Shown here piece after piece: positions 62,081 through 64,000 of a stretch of 64,000 nt of DNA. The translations under genes and the position numbers were made by a program. This DNA comes from Dolomedes plantarius (lineage: Eukaryota > Arthropoda > Arachnida > Araneae > Dolomedidae): the NCBI GenBank assembly GCA_907164885.2, contig OU015492.1, positions 194,359,224-194,423,223 of the forward strand. Reading direction: 5' to 3'. The notes below the pieces were generated by a model, which saw only the letters and a program-made list of their open reading frames with translations, made no database searches and was not told the DNA's origin. Positions within the stretch are counted from its first letter, which is position 1. Each line of letters opens with the position of its first letter.

Positions 62081-64000
62081 AATAATTTACGGTTGCGGCA
62101 TTTATCTGGTACTTAGGTGTCGCGTGCAGCTTTTGGAATATTTCTATCAATTAAATTTTAAATTTAAACCATTTTGTGTTTTTAGATATGATTCGCATAC
62201 AAGCATCCTTTTGAATTTTAGTAATTTATTTTCCAGTTCACCATCTAATTGACGATATTGTGTTCTTTTTCTTTCATTTTTCTTCTCTATAAGTATACTA
62301 TATCCCAGAAACGATTTTCGTACCTAGATGATCTAAATAAAACTTTTAAGAGTCTTTTTCCGAAGCAGTTGTGTGAATTTCCAACATGGTAAGAAAAACC
62401 GGGTCTATTACCGTTTTTCTGAAATTACGAATATTCTAATTGATAAATTTTGCTTTGTTGCCATCTGTAACAGCGACTGCGTTTTGGAACATAATCGAAT
62501 AGGCGAGTCAAACTGTTTGAAATCCTTCAAATCAGTAAATAAGCCGTTAGGATTTAGCATAATTTTTGAGTAGCATTGGCATCTTAACAGTTCATCTAAA
62601 AATTTGACCTAAACTGTGTTTTGTTGCTTATTGCAATTTTGACCTATTCTTCCTAACTGGAGAATGGGGTGGATGCCATATATCAACATACACAATTGTT
62701 GTTGTTTCCAATCCCCTTGGTGTAGGAAAGCCTACACCAAGTCCAAAGGACCCAGGTCCTCAAATTCTAGGTCCTTGGCGAAGGGCAGCTTCACTTTAAG
62801 GCGAGGTACCACTAGGGCACATACACAATTTGTTGAGGTAATCACGTATGATGGAAAGGAAGCAGGCGTGGTTAATGAATACAATGCTGAGTAATAGCTT
62901 CAAAGTTATTAGACTGTAGTAAAGACTTTTCCCCTCAACCAGTTTGACTTTCAGTATTGATCTGGATTGTTTATTTGAGGTAAGAACAACTAAAACTTGT
63001 CACAGAATAATTTACGTACATAGTTACCAAGTGTACCAAATATCCAAACTATCTTTCCACCTCCTGAAAAATTTCAGAATCTATTGAATATTTAAGAAGT
63101 CGTTGAATGTTTATCTATTTTATAAAAAATATAGAGAATTTACATTCCAAGTTTGTAATTTTAAAACTGAAATCAACAGCCGCCATACTAACTACTTTAA
63201 CTTATCACGAAGTTCAGAATTAGGCTGCCTATGACAAAAGAGAAAGTTCTCGTATAGCCCATTCAAATAAATTATATAAATAAAATCAAAAGAACTTTTG
63301 TTTAGGAGAGCTCTTGAAAATTTTCAAATTTTCCCCTGCTGCTCTTGGAGTTCTTGTTCAGTGATAAACGTCTTATGGTGTGTTTTTAAAGAGAGAATTT
63401 CACAATCATGGTTTCCGAATATTGGTGTAGGTTTGAAATCTTCTTAGATTTAATTTCCTACAGTTGACAGCTATACGTAGATAAATACTTGTATGTATAA
63501 TGAAATGTTAGTTCTCGTTTTGTATACTGTACACTCGCACAATTTTTACGTACAACAGAATAACAATTTACTTGTGTTTGTAGCTTCAACACTGAGAAAT
63601 GTTTTACTGGAATTGGGGCCTGAATCGTCTCGTAATCGCTTCATGGCAGTGTAAATTTTACGAACTATTTTGAAAATAGTTAATATATATTTCTAATCTA
63701 ATATATTAATATTAATATATATATAAGTGTTACTTATACCTGTATAGGCAACAAAACATTCCTGTGGTCCTTAAAAATTCTTTAACGGACTTAAATTTTT
63801 CGGGTGATCCTATAAGTCCTTTCTGTAAATAAAAGAAGATAAGTAGTCCAACATGAAGTGGAAATTTTTTTAGTGTGAGATGTAATGAAGTTCTCTTTCA
63901 GTCATATATGTAACAGAAAATTAATTTTAAAGAATTTAAACCCGAAAGCACGCATAAATTACCATTGCCAACTCTCTGATATTAAAATCTGTACATAGTA

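Larger units (their letters stand above)
31550..64000 (+). other. Presumed giant Groucho/TLE intron, running out of the window
   Basis: Starts with GTAAGAGTTA directly after the 45-bp exon. No further Groucho exon or other gene was recognised up to the window end. It contains the transposons listed separately and several GC-richer blocks that may be regulatory (32890-33130, 34090-34560, 37860-38030, 41390-41980, 44660-44920, 46690-47060, 61660-62080). Stretches 35570-37850, 42050-43570, 47100-48500, 51450-52550 and 62080-64000 show nothing I can identify beyond AT-rich sequence and short homopolymers. Another gene on either strand with very short exons cannot be excluded. Confidence 0.6.

Noticed and set aside
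62664..62894. Open frame of 76 codons and an 11-bp perfect hairpin at 62716-62741
   Set aside because: The frame has no recognisable domain. The hairpin (CTTGGTGTAGG with its complement) is too short for a microRNA precursor.
1..64000. CRISPR arrays, bacterial operons, phage or plasmid features, rRNA genes
   Set aside because: No regularly spaced direct repeats, no ribosome-binding-site-preceded gene runs and no rRNA motifs; the spliced Groucho exons show the sequence is eukaryotic.
31550..64000. Next Groucho exon (EIAKRLN ... HQQQV ... ERAKQVT)
   Set aside because: No stretch encoding these motifs next to a splice acceptor was seen on the + strand.

Overview
This is a eukaryotic, intron-rich, AT-rich window with almost no coding sequence. 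The only host gene I can support is Groucho/TLE, the transcriptional co-repressor, on the + strand. Three consecutive short exons of its N-terminal Q (tetramerisation) domain lie at 26476-26576, 31325-31388 and 31505-31549. They splice in frame, and they are separated by introns of 4,748 and 116 bp. The next expected exon (starting near the conserved EIAKRLN motif) was not found, so the last 32 kb appear to be one giant intron. The first coding exon was not found either; it is upstream of the window or too short to recognise. The protein sequence, large introns and repeat content suggest an arthropod with a large genome. A chelicerate such as a spider is my best guess from repeat style, but nothing here proves it.

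Almost everything else is transposon-derived. The clearest cases have both ends and a target-site duplication (TSD). Helitron-like elements form two families with two copies each, plus a fifth single element; most have A^T insertion, TC...CTAG termini and a 3' hairpin. Five to six hAT-like elements carry up to perfect 8-bp TSDs. Four pogo/Tigger-like MITEs insert at TA. Five elements insert at TTAA (piggyBac-like or similar), one with terminal inverted repeats of about 150 bp. There is one PIF/Harbinger-like MITE with a TAA TSD. Two tRNA-headed SINEs have 13-17 bp TSDs. A retroposon family ending in a (CCAA)n tail includes a copy only 52 bp long. One decayed mariner transposase pseudogene lies on the - strand. 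TA microsatellites and C/G homopolymers are frequent, and many sit inside or at the edges of these elements.

Region by region: 1-26475 is upstream or first-intron sequence with Helitron, hAT, pogo and SINE insertions and a GC-rich block at 22250-22620. 26577-31324 is an intron with the mariner pseudogene and a hAT element. 31550-64000 is intron with several GC-richer, TAAT-containing blocks that look like candidate regulatory elements. Among these is a diverged duplicated pair at 44.7 and 46.7 kb. No prokaryotic features, CRISPR arrays, operons, rRNA or canonical tRNA genes are present. I found no new multi-gene system. The most interesting leads are the duplicated intronic block, the Helitron with an internal Pol III-like promoter, and the link between MITEs and microsatellites.
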